Part shown: positions 1 through 8,613 of the stretch, piece after piece
Layout of the letters: every line of letters begins with the position of its first letter
Numbering within the stretch: the stretch's first letter is position 1
Origin: Blastococcus aurantiacus
GTDB taxonomy: Bacteria; Actinomycetota; Actinomycetes; Mycobacteriales; Geodermatophilaceae
Assembly: GCF_900102425.1 (NCBI RefSeq)
Contig: NZ_FNBT01000006.1
Span: 62,001-126,000, forward strand
DNA: 64,000 bases
Reading direction: 5' to 3'
Position numbers and translations under genes: made by a program
The notes under the pieces: model-generated
Told to the model about the DNA's origin: nothing
Database searches by the model: none
Seen by the model: the letters and a program-made list of their open reading frames with translations, nothing else

Positions 1-1389
1 GACGACGCCGGCGGCGTCGTAGGCGGTCACGGTGAACGGCGCGCCACTGGTCGGCGGCGGGAACAGGGGGATGTAGGTGCCCCACACCCGTTCGCCGGGG
101 CGCGGCCCGTCGTCGGCGAGCACCGCGTCCCGCGTGACCCCGCCGGCGTCGGTGACGGTGACCCGCGCCGTCCCCGGCGGGGCGACGCCGCCCACGACGC
201 CCGAGCCGAACCCGCTGAGCGCCAGCTCGCCCAGCGGCGGAGGGAGGACGCTGCCGCCGCCTCCGCTGTTCGGGATGTCGAAGTAGCAGGCGCTCCACTC
301 GCCCGTGCTGGAGACGGTGTTCGGCTGCAGGCTGAACACCCAGCGTGAGGCTCCCTCCACGCCGCTCACGAATCCACCGTCCGCGGGGCAGGGCGACTCG
401 ATGGCGGTCGGCGGGCGCTCACGCACCTGCCGGTCCAGCTCCTCCGCCTCCGCCGGCGTCCCCGCGCGCAGGTTCGCGACCACCTGGTCGAGCACCTCGT
501 CGGCGTCCTCGGGCCCGTCCATCACGACCGAGAAGACGGTGCCGTCCTCGGCCCAGACCCGTCCCCGGGCCTCCGAGCCGCCCACGTTCGCGTCCTGGAG
601 GTTTCCCGCGGAGCCGACCGAGCCGCGCAGCTCGGTGCCCGTGGCGTCCTCCACCCAGAATCCCCACAGCGCAGCGAGGCGCGGGTCGGCGCGCACCGCG
701 GAGACGGAGATCCAGGTCTGGTCACCCTGGAGGGACATGGACAGGCCGACCCCGGACGAGTACGGCCCGTCCTGCGGTGAGCCGGCGACCAGGGGCTCCA
801 GCCCGGCTGGGACGGCGTCCTCGGCGAGGGTCGCGGTGGGCGACGCGAAGTCGGCGCCGCGCGCCGCCGTGATCAGCTCGTCCTCGCCGATCCCCCGCCC
901 GACGACGAACTCGCGGTAGTCGTTGCCGTCGATCAGGACCCACGTGCGGTCGCTGTCCCGGACCACCCGCCCGGTGCGTCCGCCCAGGTCGACCTCTCGC
1001 TCGCCGGCGCTGCCCTCCTGCGGACCGGCGAGGCTGGCCGAGCCCGAGGTCGTGCCGACGAGCAGGACCGGCCCGTCCAGCGTGTCGGCCAGTTCCGGGT
1101 CGCCGTAGAGAGTTGCGCGCGCCGGCTCGAAGCCGTCTCCTCCGGGCGGCGGCCCGGACGAGAGGCCGGTGAGCAGCAACCCCTCGGGGACCGGGTCGAG
1201 GACGACAGGCGCCTCGAGGGGGAGGGCGTCGACGACGAGGTCCTCGCCCCCGGCGGCCGGACGGGTGGGGCCTTCCCCTGCCACGGATCCGGGTGCACCG
1301 GCTTCGGCCTCCGCGTCCGCGCAGCCGGCCGCACTCATCGCCACCACGGCGGCCAGCAGCGCTGCCGGCAGCCTGTTCACCGAGGTCAT
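1..1389 (-). CDS. Putative lipoprotein, paralogue of the next gene (3' end cut by window edge)
   Basis: The frame starting at the ATG at 1389 stays open for 463 codons to the window edge. By alignment with its neighbour only about ten residues are missing at the C-terminus. The N-terminus is a lipoprotein signal peptide with a lipobox (SAAGC around residues 19-23), so the mature protein should be anchored outside the membrane. It matches the next gene along its whole length, for example DNDYREFVVGRG-like, GFW(A/V)EDA and RPGERVWG segments. No catalytic motif was seen and the family was not recognised. It starts about 73 bp downstream of the neighbour's stop on the same strand. Several competing frames cover the same DNA, but only this one carries the paralogous protein. 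Confidence 0.85.
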   Translation of the reverse strand, partial: MTSVNRLPAALLAAVVAMSAAGCADAEAEAGAPGSVAGEGPTRPAAGGEDLVVDALPLEAPVVLDPVPEGLLLTGLSSGPPPGGDGFEPARATLYGDPELADTLDGPVLLVGTTSGSASLAGPQEGSAGEREVDLGGRTGRVVRDSDRTWVLIDGNDYREFVVGRGIGEDELITAARGADFASPTATLAEDAVPAGLEPLVAGSPQDGPYSSGVGLSMSLQGDQTWISVSAVRADPRLAALWGFWVEDATGTELRGSVGSAGNLQDANVGGSEARGRVWAEDGTVFSVVMDGPEDADEVLDQVVANLRAGTPAEAEELDRQVRERPPTAIESPCPADGGFVSGVEGASRWVFSLQPNTVSSTGEWSACYFDIPNSGGGGSVLPPPLGELALSGFGSGVVGGVAPPGTARVTVTDAGGVTRDAVLADDGPRPGERVWGTYIPLFPPPTSGAPFTVTAYDAAGVV

Positions 1390-1462
1390 GGGCGCAGAGT
1401 GCCCGTGTCCGGTCTCGTTCGGGTCTCGATCGTCGCGACGACGGAGATCAGCGACCGGCGGG

Positions 1463-2908
1463 CTACACGGCCGTGCTGTCCAGGACCACGCCGGCCGCGT
1501 CGTAGGCGGTCGCGGTGAGGAGCGGCGGGCTGCCCGGGGGCGGCTCCACGGGCGGGACGAACGCACCCCAGACCCGTTCCCCGGGCCGCGGGCCGTCGGC
1601 GGAGAGCTGCGCCTCCAACGTGCGCCCGTCGAACGTGGTGACCGTGACCCGGGTCGTCCCCGGCGGGGCGACGCCGCCCACGACGCCGTCGCCGCTGCCG
1701 TCGGGCCGGCTGCTCGCCCCACCGGTCGAGCTGACCAGCTCACCGAGCGGCGCAGCGAGGAAGTTCCCGCCGCTGCTGCCGGAGGCGAGTTCCGTGGCGC
1801 AGAAGAACCATCCATCCCCGCCTGACGACCCGGGCTGCACGCTGAAGGCCCACCGGACGTCGCCTTCCACGCCGCTAACGAACGAGCGGTCCTCCCCACA
1901 GCCCACCTCCTCAGGGGTCGGCGGGCGCGTCCGGATCTCCCCGTCCAGCGCCTCGAACTCCTCCCAGGTGCCCACGCGCAGGTTGTCGACCACCTCGTCG
2001 AGCAGTTCGTCCCGGCTTCGGCTCGGCCGCACGTCCGCGTCTTCGTACTGCGTCACGACGACCGACAGGACCATGCCGTCCTCGGCCCAGATCCGCCCCC
2101 GGGCGTCCCGGTCACCGACGTTCGCGTCCTGCAGGGCGCCGGCGGAGCCCGGGTGGCCGCGCACCGACGTGCCTGACGCGTCCTCGGCCCAGAAGCCCCA
2201 CAGCGCCGCGAGGCGGGGGTCGGCGCGCACGACGTCCACGGCGACCCAGCTCGAGTCCCCCTCGAGGAACATGTGCTCGCCCGAGCTCCCGCCGGGTCTG
2301 TCCTGCGGGCTGCCGGCGATCAACGGCTCCAGCCGGGCTGGGACGGCGTCCGGCGCAACCGTGGCCGTGGCCGACTCGAAGTCGGCGCCGCGCGCCGCCG
2401 CGACGAGCTCGTCCTCGTCGACCCCCCGCCCGACGACGAACTCGGTGTAGTCGCTGCTCTCGAACACGACCCAGGTGCGGTCGCTGTCGGGAACGACCCG
2501 GGCGGTCCGCCCGCCCAGCTCGACCTCCCGCTCCCCCGGCACGTCGTACGGCGGGCCCGCGATGCTCGCCGAGCCCGAACTCGTCCCGACGAGCAGGACG
2601 GGACCGTCGAGGGTGTCGGCCAGGTCCGGGTCGCCGTACAGCGTGGCGCGGGACGGCTCGTAGTCCCCGGAGGCCTGGTTGTGGACGAGGTCGCTTCCCG
2701 GCGGGTCGTACGACAGGCCCATGAGCCGCATCCCCTCGGGGAGCGGGTCGAGCAGGACGGGCGCCTCGAGGGGGAGGGCCTCCACGACGAGTTCGTCCCC
2801 TCCTGCCGGCGGACGTCCGGGGCCCCGCTCGGCGTCCGAGCAGCCGGTCAGGCCCACCGCCACCAGGGTCGCCACCAGCACCGGCCGTGCCCTGCTCCGC
2901 GAGGTCAT
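1463..2908 (-). CDS. Putative lipoprotein of unknown function (tandem paralogue)
   Basis: This 481-residue protein begins MTSRSRARP and has a lipoprotein signal peptide with lipobox VGLTGC, cleavage giving Cys23. The mature part has several Gly/Asp-rich segments that look beta-rich, including GRTARVVPDSDRTWVVFES, FVVGRGVDEDEL and PGERVWGAFVPP. No enzyme motif was found. It is a full-length paralogue of the gene at 1-1389, and the ATG contexts of the two genes are almost identical, which indicates tandem duplication. Extracytoplasmic location is inferred from the signal. The role is unknown. Confidence 0.85.
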   Translation of the reverse strand: MTSRSRARPVLVATLVAVGLTGCSDAERGPGRPPAGGDELVVEALPLEAPVLLDPLPEGMRLMGLSYDPPGSDLVHNQASGDYEPSRATLYGDPDLADTLDGPVLLVGTSSGSASIAGPPYDVPGEREVELGGRTARVVPDSDRTWVVFESSDYTEFVVGRGVDEDELVAAARGADFESATATVAPDAVPARLEPLIAGSPQDRPGGSSGEHMFLEGDSSWVAVDVVRADPRLAALWGFWAEDASGTSVRGHPGSAGALQDANVGDRDARGRIWAEDGMVLSVVVTQYEDADVRPSRSRDELLDEVVDNLRVGTWEEFEALDGEIRTRPPTPEEVGCGEDRSFVSGVEGDVRWAFSVQPGSSGGDGWFFCATELASGSSGGNFLAAPLGELVSSTGGASSRPDGSGDGVVGGVAPPGTTRVTVTTFDGRTLEAQLSADGPRPGERVWGAFVPPVEPPPGSPPLLTATAYDAAGVVLDSTAV

Positions 2909-2944
2909 GGGCGCAGAGTGCCGGTGGCCGGTCTCGAACGGGTC

Positions 2945-3754
2945 TCAGTCGGTCGTGACGAAGTCGATCAGTTCCTCGACCCGGCCGATGAGCTGCGGCT
3001 CCAGGTCGGTCCAGGTGCGGACGCGGGCGAGGATGCGCTGCGCCCAGACGTAGCCGGTGTCGTCCTCCCAGCCCAGCCGTCGGCAGACGCCGGTCTTCCA
3101 GTCCTCGCCCTTGGGCACGGTCGGCCACGCCTTGATGCCGACGACCGACGGCTTGACCGCCTGCCAGATGTCGATGAACGGGTGCCCGACGACGAGCGCG
3201 TGGTCGCCGGTGATCTGACCGGCGATGCGGGACTCCTTGGAGCCGGTCACCAGGTGGTCGACGAGCACGCCCAGCCGCCGTCCGGACGAGGGCCGGAACT
3301 CCTTGACGATGCCCGGCAGGTCGTCGACGCCGTGCAGGGGCTCGACGACGACGCCCTCGATGCGCAGGTCGTGGCCCCAGACCTTCTCGACGAGCTCGGC
3401 GTCGTGCTTGCCCTCGACGTAGATCCGGCCCTCGCGAGCCACCCGGGCGCGGGCGCCGGCCACGTACGTGGAGCCCGAGGCGCTGCGCGTCGGAACCACC
3501 GGTGCCGCGGCCTTCGGCCTGACCAGGACGACGGGGCGGCCCTCGACCCAGAAGCCCGGGCCGAGCGGGTAGCCGCGCACGCGACCGTGCCGGTCCTCCA
3601 GGTGGACGACGTCCTTCTCGCACCGCACGACGGCGCCCACGAAGCCCGAGCTCGGGTCCTCGACGACGAGGTCCTTCTCCGCCTCGACGGTCGGGACCGG
3701 CTTCTTCTGCGTGCGCGGGTGGACGAGGTTGTCGTACGGCGAACGGGGAGGCAC
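2945..3754 (-). CDS. DUF3097 family protein
   Basis: This 269-residue soluble protein is recognisable as the actinobacterial DUF3097 family from the N-terminal segment MPPRSPYDNLVHPRTQKK and the internal segments VEGKHDAELVEKVWGHDLR and GHPFIDIWQAVKP. The segment EGKHDAELVEKVWG resembles the core of Toprim-type folds, which would suggest nucleic-acid or nucleotide handling; that is inference only. There is no signal peptide and no membrane segment. It ends 36 bp upstream of the lipoprotein gene on the same strand, and its upstream side is a 339-bp intergenic region. Confidence 0.85.
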   Translation of the reverse strand: MPPRSPYDNLVHPRTQKKPVPTVEAEKDLVVEDPSSGFVGAVVRCEKDVVHLEDRHGRVRGYPLGPGFWVEGRPVVLVRPKAAAPVVPTRSASGSTYVAGARARVAREGRIYVEGKHDAELVEKVWGHDLRIEGVVVEPLHGVDDLPGIVKEFRPSSGRRLGVLVDHLVTGSKESRIAGQITGDHALVVGHPFIDIWQAVKPSVVGIKAWPTVPKGEDWKTGVCRRLGWEDDTGYVWAQRILARVRTWTDLEPQLIGRVEELIDFVTTD

Positions 3755-4093
3755 CCGACGACGCTAGGCAGACCCGGGCCGGTCGCCGCGGACGACGCGC
3801 CGGGGAAGGAAGCACCGGACACGCCCACGAATCATGGAACTACGCAACGTGAACCGCCACGCAGGACGGTTGCGCTCTGCATGCCGCACAACCCGACGGT
3901 CCTCGACACTTCGCTGACCAGCACCGACGAAGCGTTCGTGGCGGTTGCAGTGTCGAATCGTCACGGCTAGCCGTCAGGACGCTCCCACGCACCCGGGCGT
4001 GGCACCGATGGCGCGATCGTTTCACCCCGCCGCTCACGGTCACCCATCCCAGTGATCCGCAACACCCTGAGCAGAGACGGGAGCGCATCCACG
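3755..4093. other. Intergenic region between divergent genes, 339 bp
   Basis: This gap separates the DUF3097 gene (leftward) from the PRC-barrel gene (rightward), so it should hold promoters for both. It contains a 9-bp inverted repeat (ACCGCCACG at 3853-3861, CGTGGCGGT at 3938-3946), but the 76-bp spacing makes a simple operator or terminator unlikely. Short open frames in it have no ribosome binding site. No RNA gene was recognised. Confidence 0.5.
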
Positions 4094-4993
4094 ATGATCG
4101 GAACCGAGACCCTCGACCGCGTGATCGGCAAGGACGTCTACGACGAGGCAGGCCAGAAGATCGGATCGGCCGGCGAGGTGTACCTCGACGACGAGACGGG
4201 CCAGCCCGAGTGGGTCACCGTCCGCACCGGCATGTTCGGCACGAAGGAGTCCTTCGTCCCGATCCGGGATGCGGACCTGACCGACGACGGCCTCCGGGTA
4301 CCCGTGAGCAAGGACCGGGTGAAGGACGCGCCGAAGATCGACACCGACGGTCACCTCTCCCCGCAGGAGGAGCAGGAGCTCTACCGCTACTACGGCATGG
4401 GCTCCGGCGGTACCGGCACGCAGACCACCGGCCAGCAGACCACCGGCCGCGAGCACCTCGCCGGTACGGAGTCCACCACCGGTATGGCGCTCGAGGACAC
4501 GTCGGGCCAGCACATGGCAGGCGCCGGGAACGTCAGCACCGGGACGGCCGGCATGACCGACACGGACACCAACCGGCACGGGACGGTCGGCCACGACACC
4601 TCCGGCCCGACCACCGACGACGCCATGACCCGCTCCGAGGAGCGCATGACGGTCGGCACGACCACGCAGGAGGCCGGCCGGGCCCGGCTGCGCAAGTACG
4701 TCGTCAGCGAGAACGTGACGCAGACGGTGCCGGTGACGCACGAGGAGGTCAGCGTCGAGCGCGAGCCCATCACCGACGCCAACGTCGGCAACGCGATGGA
4801 CGGCCCCGCGATCTCCGAGGAGGAGCACGAGGTCACCCTGCACGCCGAGCGTGCGGTCGTGGACAAGGAGGCCGTGCCGGTGGAGCGCGTGCGCCTGGAC
4901 AAGACGACGGTCACCGAGCAGGAGCAGGTCTCGGCGGACCTCCGCAAGGAGGAGATCGAGGTCGACGGCGCCACGGACGACCGGCGCATGTGA
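4094..4993 (+). CDS. PRC-barrel and DUF2382 domain stress-type protein
   Basis: The 299-residue protein has an N-terminal PRC-barrel domain (residues about 1-90, DRVIGKDVYDEAGQKIGS then EWVTVRTG). A Gly/Thr/His-rich linker (about 100-185) follows, and then a C-terminal YsnF/AvaK-type DUF2382 domain (about 190-299, LRKYVVSENVTQTVPVTHEE to EEIEVDG). Proteins of this architecture are common in actinobacteria and are usually linked to desiccation or general stress; a precise role is not known. I chose the ATG at 4094 because GGGAG lies about 11 bp upstream and the PRC domain starts at once. A GTG at 4052 in the same frame would add 14 unrelated residues. Confidence 0.85.
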   Translation: MIGTETLDRVIGKDVYDEAGQKIGSAGEVYLDDETGQPEWVTVRTGMFGTKESFVPIRDADLTDDGLRVPVSKDRVKDAPKIDTDGHLSPQEEQELYRYYGMGSGGTGTQTTGQQTTGREHLAGTESTTGMALEDTSGQHMAGAGNVSTGTAGMTDTDTNRHGTVGHDTSGPTTDDAMTRSEERMTVGTTTQEAGRARLRKYVVSENVTQTVPVTHEEVSVEREPITDANVGNAMDGPAISEEEHEVTLHAERAVVDKEAVPVERVRLDKTTVTEQEQVSADLRKEEIEVDGATDDRRM

Positions 4994-5031
4994 TCACCGC
5001 TCCGGCTGACGCCGGGGAACGAGACGGCGGC

Positions 5032-5066
5032 GGCCGGCCGGGCGACCTACGATGCCCCGGCCGGTC
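5032..5066. terminator. Bidirectional hairpin terminator
   Basis: A 9-bp GC stem (CCGGCCGGG at 5034-5042 with CCCGGCCGG at 5056-5064) and a 13-base loop lie between convergent genes ending at 4993 and 5081. There is no T-tract, as is usual in this kind of genome. Confidence 0.55.
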
Positions 5067-5080
5067 GTCGTTCGTCCGCG

Positions 5081-6388
5081 TCAGTCGGAGAAGCAGGCGG
5101 CCAGCGCGTCGACCATCAGCGGGACGTCGAGCGCCGAGGCCAGCTCGCGGCAGGAGTGCATCGCCAGCTGCGCGATGCCGACGTCGACGGTGGCGATGCC
5201 CAGCCGGGTCGCCGTGAGCGGGCCGATCGTGCTGCCGCAGGGCAGGTCGGCCCGCATGACGAAGGACTGCACCGGCACCCCGGCCTCGGCGCACCGCTCG
5301 CGGAACCAGCCGCCGGTCGTCGCATCGGTCGCGTAGGCCTGGTTGGCGTTCAGCTTCACCACGGGGCCGCCGCCGAGCCGGGGCTGGTGCGCGGGCTCGT
5401 GCCGCTCGCCCCGGGTCGGGTGGACGCCGTGCGCCATGTCGGCGGAGACGAGCCGGGAGCGCGCGATGGCCCGGTGCACCGCCTCGCCGTCTCCCGGATC
5501 GGTGGCCGTGGCCAGCCGGCGGACGACGTCCTCGAGGAAGCTGCCCCGCGCGCCGGCCATCGAGCCGCTGCCCACCTCCTCGTGGTCGTTGCAGACCAGG
5601 ACCTGCGTGCGCTCCCCGGCCGGCGCCGCCAGGAGCGCCAGCAGTCCGGCGTGGCAGGAGGTCAGGTTGTCCAGCCGCGGCGCGGCGATCCAGCTGCCGT
5701 CCGCGCCCGCCCGCGCGGCGGGCTGGGTGTCGGCGAGCACCAGGTCGTGCGCGATGACGTCGTCGGCTCCGGCCCCGACGGCGGCCGCGACGGCTTCGAC
5801 GAGCCCCGGCTCCTCGCCCAGGTCGCCGTCCCAGACCGGGACGAGGTGCCGCTGCGGGTCCAGGGTCAGGCCCTCGCGGACCGAGCGGTCGAGGTGGATG
5901 GCCAGCGAGGGGAAGCGCAGCGGAGCGCCGGGCAGCCGGACCAGCGCCGTGTCCGGGCGGTCGGGGGAGGAACGGAGCACGACCCGCCCGGCCACCGTCA
6001 GTTCCCGGTCCAGCCAGGTGTGCCACAACCCGCCGCCGTAGGGCTCGACGCCGACGAGCCGGTAGCCGGCCGACCGGACGTCGGCGTGCGGGCGGACCTT
6101 GAAGGTCGGGGAGTCGGTGTGCGCGCCGACCAGCCGCATGCCGGTGTCGCCGAGCGGCCCGCTGCCCAGCCGGAAGGCGATGAGGCTGCCGTGGCGGACG
6201 ACGAAGTGGCGCCCGCCCGCCGACAGCGGCCACCGGTCGGTCTCGGCCAGCTCGGTGAAGCCGGCCGCGGTCAGCCGCCGTGCCAGCTCCGCCACCGCGT
6301 GCCCGGGGGACGGCGAGGCGTCCACGAAGGCCCGCAGGTCGTCCCCGAGGGCGAGGTCGTCGGCAGGGGCGGCGTCCGGCGTCGGCAT
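5081..6388 (-). CDS. apeB: M18 family aminopeptidase
   Basis: This 435-residue cytosolic zinc aminopeptidase of the M18 family (aspartyl/leucyl aminopeptidase type, DAP2/ApeB) should remove N-terminal residues from peptides. Metal-ligand motifs are all visible: GAHTDSP (His90, Asp92), the LDN motif in the AAPRLDNLTS segment, NDHEEVGSGS (catalytic and bridging Glu), SADMAHGVHP and the C-terminal AMHSCRE. Length is as expected for the family. I chose the ATG at 6388 because it opens with a typical MPTPDAAPADDLALGDDL start. The frame continues upstream, but that part is antisense to the MOSC gene. The MOSC gene starts divergently only 27 bp away. Confidence 0.93.
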   Translation of the reverse strand: MPTPDAAPADDLALGDDLRAFVDASPSPGHAVAELARRLTAAGFTELAETDRWPLSAGGRHFVVRHGSLIAFRLGSGPLGDTGMRLVGAHTDSPTFKVRPHADVRSAGYRLVGVEPYGGGLWHTWLDRELTVAGRVVLRSSPDRPDTALVRLPGAPLRFPSLAIHLDRSVREGLTLDPQRHLVPVWDGDLGEEPGLVEAVAAAVGAGADDVIAHDLVLADTQPAARAGADGSWIAAPRLDNLTSCHAGLLALLAAPAGERTQVLVCNDHEEVGSGSMAGARGSFLEDVVRRLATATDPGDGEAVHRAIARSRLVSADMAHGVHPTRGERHEPAHQPRLGGGPVVKLNANQAYATDATTGGWFRERCAEAGVPVQSFVMRADLPCGSTIGPLTATRLGIATVDVGIAQLAMHSCRELASALDVPLMVDALAACFSD

Positions 6389-6415
6389 GCCGCCATCGTG
6401 CCCGACACTGCGGAC

Positions 6416-6994
6416 ATGGCCGTCTCCGACCTCCCGCACTCCTCCGACGTCGAGATCGTGGGGCTGGTGGCCTCGCCCGGGCACCGGTACGACGGCCGGC
6501 CGGGGGGCGTCCTCCCGGAGCAGGACGGGGACCGCCGCGCGGAGATCGAGGTGCGCGCCGGGTACGGCGTCGTCGGCGACCGCTACGCCGGCCGCCCCGC
6601 GCACCGTGACGCCCAGCTCACCGTGCTCGCCGTCGAGGCGGTCGAGGCCCTGGCCGCCGAGCTGGGCGCCGGGCCGATGGACCCGCTGCTGGCGCGCCGG
6701 ACCGTCGTCCTGCGCGGGGCGGAGGTCGAGGCACTGCGCGGCGCGGAGTTCTCGCTGGACAGCGGAGCGGGGGAGGTGCGGCTGCGCGGCGGACGCCCGG
6801 CGAACCCGTGCGCCTGGCTGGACTCCGCGCTCGCGCCGGGGGCGCACCGCGGGCTGCGCGGCCGGGCGGGCATCCGCTGCGCGGCCCTCTCGGGCGGGGT
6901 GCTGCGCCTCGGTCCCGCCGTCCTGCGCTCCGCCGTGCCCCTGGACCCGGCCGCCGCCGGGCTCGCGGTCCGTCCCGTCGCTCGCCGTCGCTGA
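6416..6994 (+). CDS. MOSC domain-containing protein
   Basis: The 192-residue protein begins MAVSDLPHSSDVEIVGLVASPGH. It carries MOSC hallmarks: the early segment GLVASPGHRYDGRPGG, GVVGDRYAGR in the position of the typical GDxHxG core, and near the end a PANPCAWLDS segment followed by GAHRGLRGRAGIRC, which holds a candidate cysteine. MOSC domains bind sulfur or selenium carriers and the molybdenum cofactor. This is the short stand-alone version without the N-terminal beta-barrel, so the substrate cannot be named. It is divergent from the aminopeptidase and lies 39 bp before the phosphotransferase gene on the same strand. Confidence 0.85.
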   Translation: MAVSDLPHSSDVEIVGLVASPGHRYDGRPGGVLPEQDGDRRAEIEVRAGYGVVGDRYAGRPAHRDAQLTVLAVEAVEALAAELGAGPMDPLLARRTVVLRGAEVEALRGAEFSLDSGAGEVRLRGGRPANPCAWLDSALAPGAHRGLRGRAGIRCAALSGGVLRLGPAVLRSAVPLDPAAAGLAVRPVARRR

Positions 6995-7033
6995 GCGGAC
7001 CGCGGCGGCTCCCCTTCTGCCACACTCCCGCCC

Positions 7034-7705
7034 GTGCAGCTGGTCGGCGCGGGACGCGACGCCGATGTCTTCGCTCTCGACGGGAACCGCGTCCTGCGCC
7101 GCTACCGCGACGCCGGGCGCTCGGCCGAGCGCGAGGCGGCGGTCATGGCCCACGCCCGCTCCGCCGGCCTCCCTGTGCCGGAGGTGTTCGACGTCGACGG
7201 CGCGGACCTCGTCCTGGAGCGAGTCGTGGGACCGACCATGACGTCCGCCCTGGCACGCCGGCCGTGGAGCCTCGCCGCGGCGGCGCGGGTGCTCGCCGGG
7301 CTGCACCGGGCGGTGCACGAGGTGCCGGCGCCGGACTGGCTCCCGGGTCAGGGCGACGGGGGCGGGGCGGCGCTGCTGCACCTGGACCTCCACCCGGAGA
7401 ACGTGCTCCTCGGTCCGGAGGGCCCGGTCGTCATCGACTGGACCAACGCCGCGCGCGGGCGGGCCGAGCTGGACGTCGCCGATGCCTGGCTGGTGATGTC
7501 GACGGGCAGCGTTCCGGGGGGTCGTCTGCAGACGGTGGTCGTGGGAGCCGCCCAGGGAACCTTCGCCCGGCTGTTCCGCCGGGCGGCGGGTCTGGACCTG
7601 ACCGAGGCCCTGCCGGCGGCCGCGACCCGTCGGCTGGCCGACCGGAACCTGAGCGCCCGGGAACGGCAGCGTGTCCGCCGTCTGGCCGGAGTGCCCGACG
7701 GGTGA
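7034..7705 (+). CDS. Small aminoglycoside-phosphotransferase-like kinase
   Basis: The 223-residue protein has the APH/choline-kinase fold signatures. The N-lobe is short (GAGRDADVFALDGNRVLRRY). The catalytic loop is HLDLHPENVLL (Brenner motif, Asp and Asn), and the metal-binding segment is VIDWTNAARGRAELDVADA. Such proteins phosphorylate small molecules such as aminoglycosides, homoserine or sugars; the substrate here is unknown. The start is a GTG without a clear Shine-Dalgarno sequence. The upstream gene ends 39 bp earlier. Nothing indicates a resistance role specifically. Confidence 0.8.
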   Translation: MQLVGAGRDADVFALDGNRVLRRYRDAGRSAEREAAVMAHARSAGLPVPEVFDVDGADLVLERVVGPTMTSALARRPWSLAAAARVLAGLHRAVHEVPAPDWLPGQGDGGGAALLHLDLHPENVLLGPEGPVVIDWTNAARGRAELDVADAWLVMSTGSVPGGRLQTVVVGAAQGTFARLFRRAAGLDLTEALPAAATRRLADRNLSARERQRVRRLAGVPDG

Positions 7706-7808
7706 GCGTCGTCACCCGATGGGTGTCGTGACCGAGCGGGTCTCCGCGCCGACCTGGCAGGATCAGCGGCGCTCCCGGGCAGACCGGGCCGTCCGTCCGA
7801 GGAGTCCC

Positions 7809-8480
7809 ATGCGCATCCGTACGTTCACCGCTCCCACCGCCCTGGTCGCCGGCGCCCTCCTGCTGTCTGCCTGCGGCGGCAGCCCGCTCGAGGGCAAGAA
7901 CGGCACCGAGGTCGCCGAGCTCGCCGCCGATGCGCTGGAGGAGGCCGGGTCGGTCCGCCTGGCCGGCAGCATGACGCAGGACGGTGAGGAGGCCGAGATC
8001 GACATGCAGCTGCAGGGCGACGACGCCGCCGGCACCATCACCGTCCAGGGCACCGAGATCGAGCTCATCAGCGTCGACGGCGACGTCTACCTGAAGGCCA
8101 CCGAGGAGCTGCTCGCCTCGTTCGGCGCCCCGGCCGAGGAGACCGCGGAGTTCGAGGGCCGCTGGATCATGATGCCCGCCGAGGACGCCGCCGACTTCGA
8201 GGACTTCACCCTCGACAGCTTCATCGAGCAGCTGCGCGACCCCGACGACAAGATCAAGGACGAGACCAGCAGCGACGAGCTGGACGGCGACTCGGTCATC
8301 GTCGTCGAGCAGGAGGACGGCAGCACCCTCACCGTCGCCGACGACGACCCGCCCTACCCGCTGCAGCTGTCCGGCGGCGAGGACGAGGAGGGCACCGTCA
8401 CGTTCAGCGACCACGGCGAGGAGTTCGACATCTCCGCGCCGGACGACGTGATCAGCGAGGAAGAGCTCCAGGGCAGCTGA
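7809..8480 (+). CDS. LppX/LprG-like lipoprotein
   Basis: The 223-residue protein has a lipoprotein signal peptide (MRIRTFTAPTALVAGALLLS, lipobox LLSAC, Cys near residue 22). The mature domain resembles the LppX_LprAFG family: a helical GTEVAELAADALEEAGSVRL segment followed by beta strands such as YLKATEELL and a DSVIVVEQEDGSTLTVA stretch. Family members bind lipids in a hydrophobic cavity on the outer face of the membrane. The mature protein is strongly acidic. AGGAG at 7800-7804 supports the ATG at 7809. A strong hairpin follows the stop codon. Confidence 0.8.
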   Translation: MRIRTFTAPTALVAGALLLSACGGSPLEGKNGTEVAELAADALEEAGSVRLAGSMTQDGEEAEIDMQLQGDDAAGTITVQGTEIELISVDGDVYLKATEELLASFGAPAEETAEFEGRWIMMPAEDAADFEDFTLDSFIEQLRDPDDKIKDETSSDELDGDSVIVVEQEDGSTLTVADDDPPYPLQLSGGEDEEGTVTFSDHGEEFDISAPDDVISEEELQGS

Positions 8481-8497
8481 CCCTGCTTCTCCGGCGC

Positions 8498-8533
8498 GAC
8501 CGGCCGGGGCCCCGCTCGGGGTCCCGGCCGGTC
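8498..8533 (+). terminator. Hairpin terminator after the LppX-like gene
   Basis: An 11-bp perfect stem (GACCGGCCGGG at 8498-8508, CCCGGCCGGTC at 8523-8533) can be extended inward by a partly paired GCCCC/GGGGT segment. It sits 18 bp after the stop codon. Confidence 0.65.
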
Positions 8534-8613
8534 GTCCGTCCGGGCGCTCCCGTCCGGTGCCGTCGGACCGCTGGGTACGGTGCGGGCGCCGCCGACATCC
8601 CAGGAAGGCCCCC

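Noticed and set aside
1-1389. Apparent frameshifts in the first lipoprotein gene
   Set aside because: Short frames suggested breaks, but reading from the ATG at 1389 gives an uninterrupted frame to the window edge that aligns with the paralogue throughout.
3853-3946. 9-bp inverted repeat in the DUF3097/PRC-barrel intergenic region as an operator
   Set aside because: The arms are 76 bp apart and occur by chance easily in GC-rich DNA.
2112-3970. Two very long open frames overlapping the lipoprotein and DUF3097 genes, one on each strand
   Set aside because: They are Arg/Gly/Pro-rich, lack any family pattern, and are mirror frames of genes with clear signal peptide or family features. In DNA this GC-rich, long spurious frames are expected.
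6389-7393. N-terminal extension of the M18 aminopeptidase of over 300 residues
   Set aside because: The extra part is antisense to the MOSC and kinase genes and has no resemblance to the family; the normal start is at 6388.
7034-7705. Aminoglycoside resistance gene
   Set aside because: Only the general kinase fold motifs are visible; the same fold phosphorylates many metabolites and there is no resistance context.
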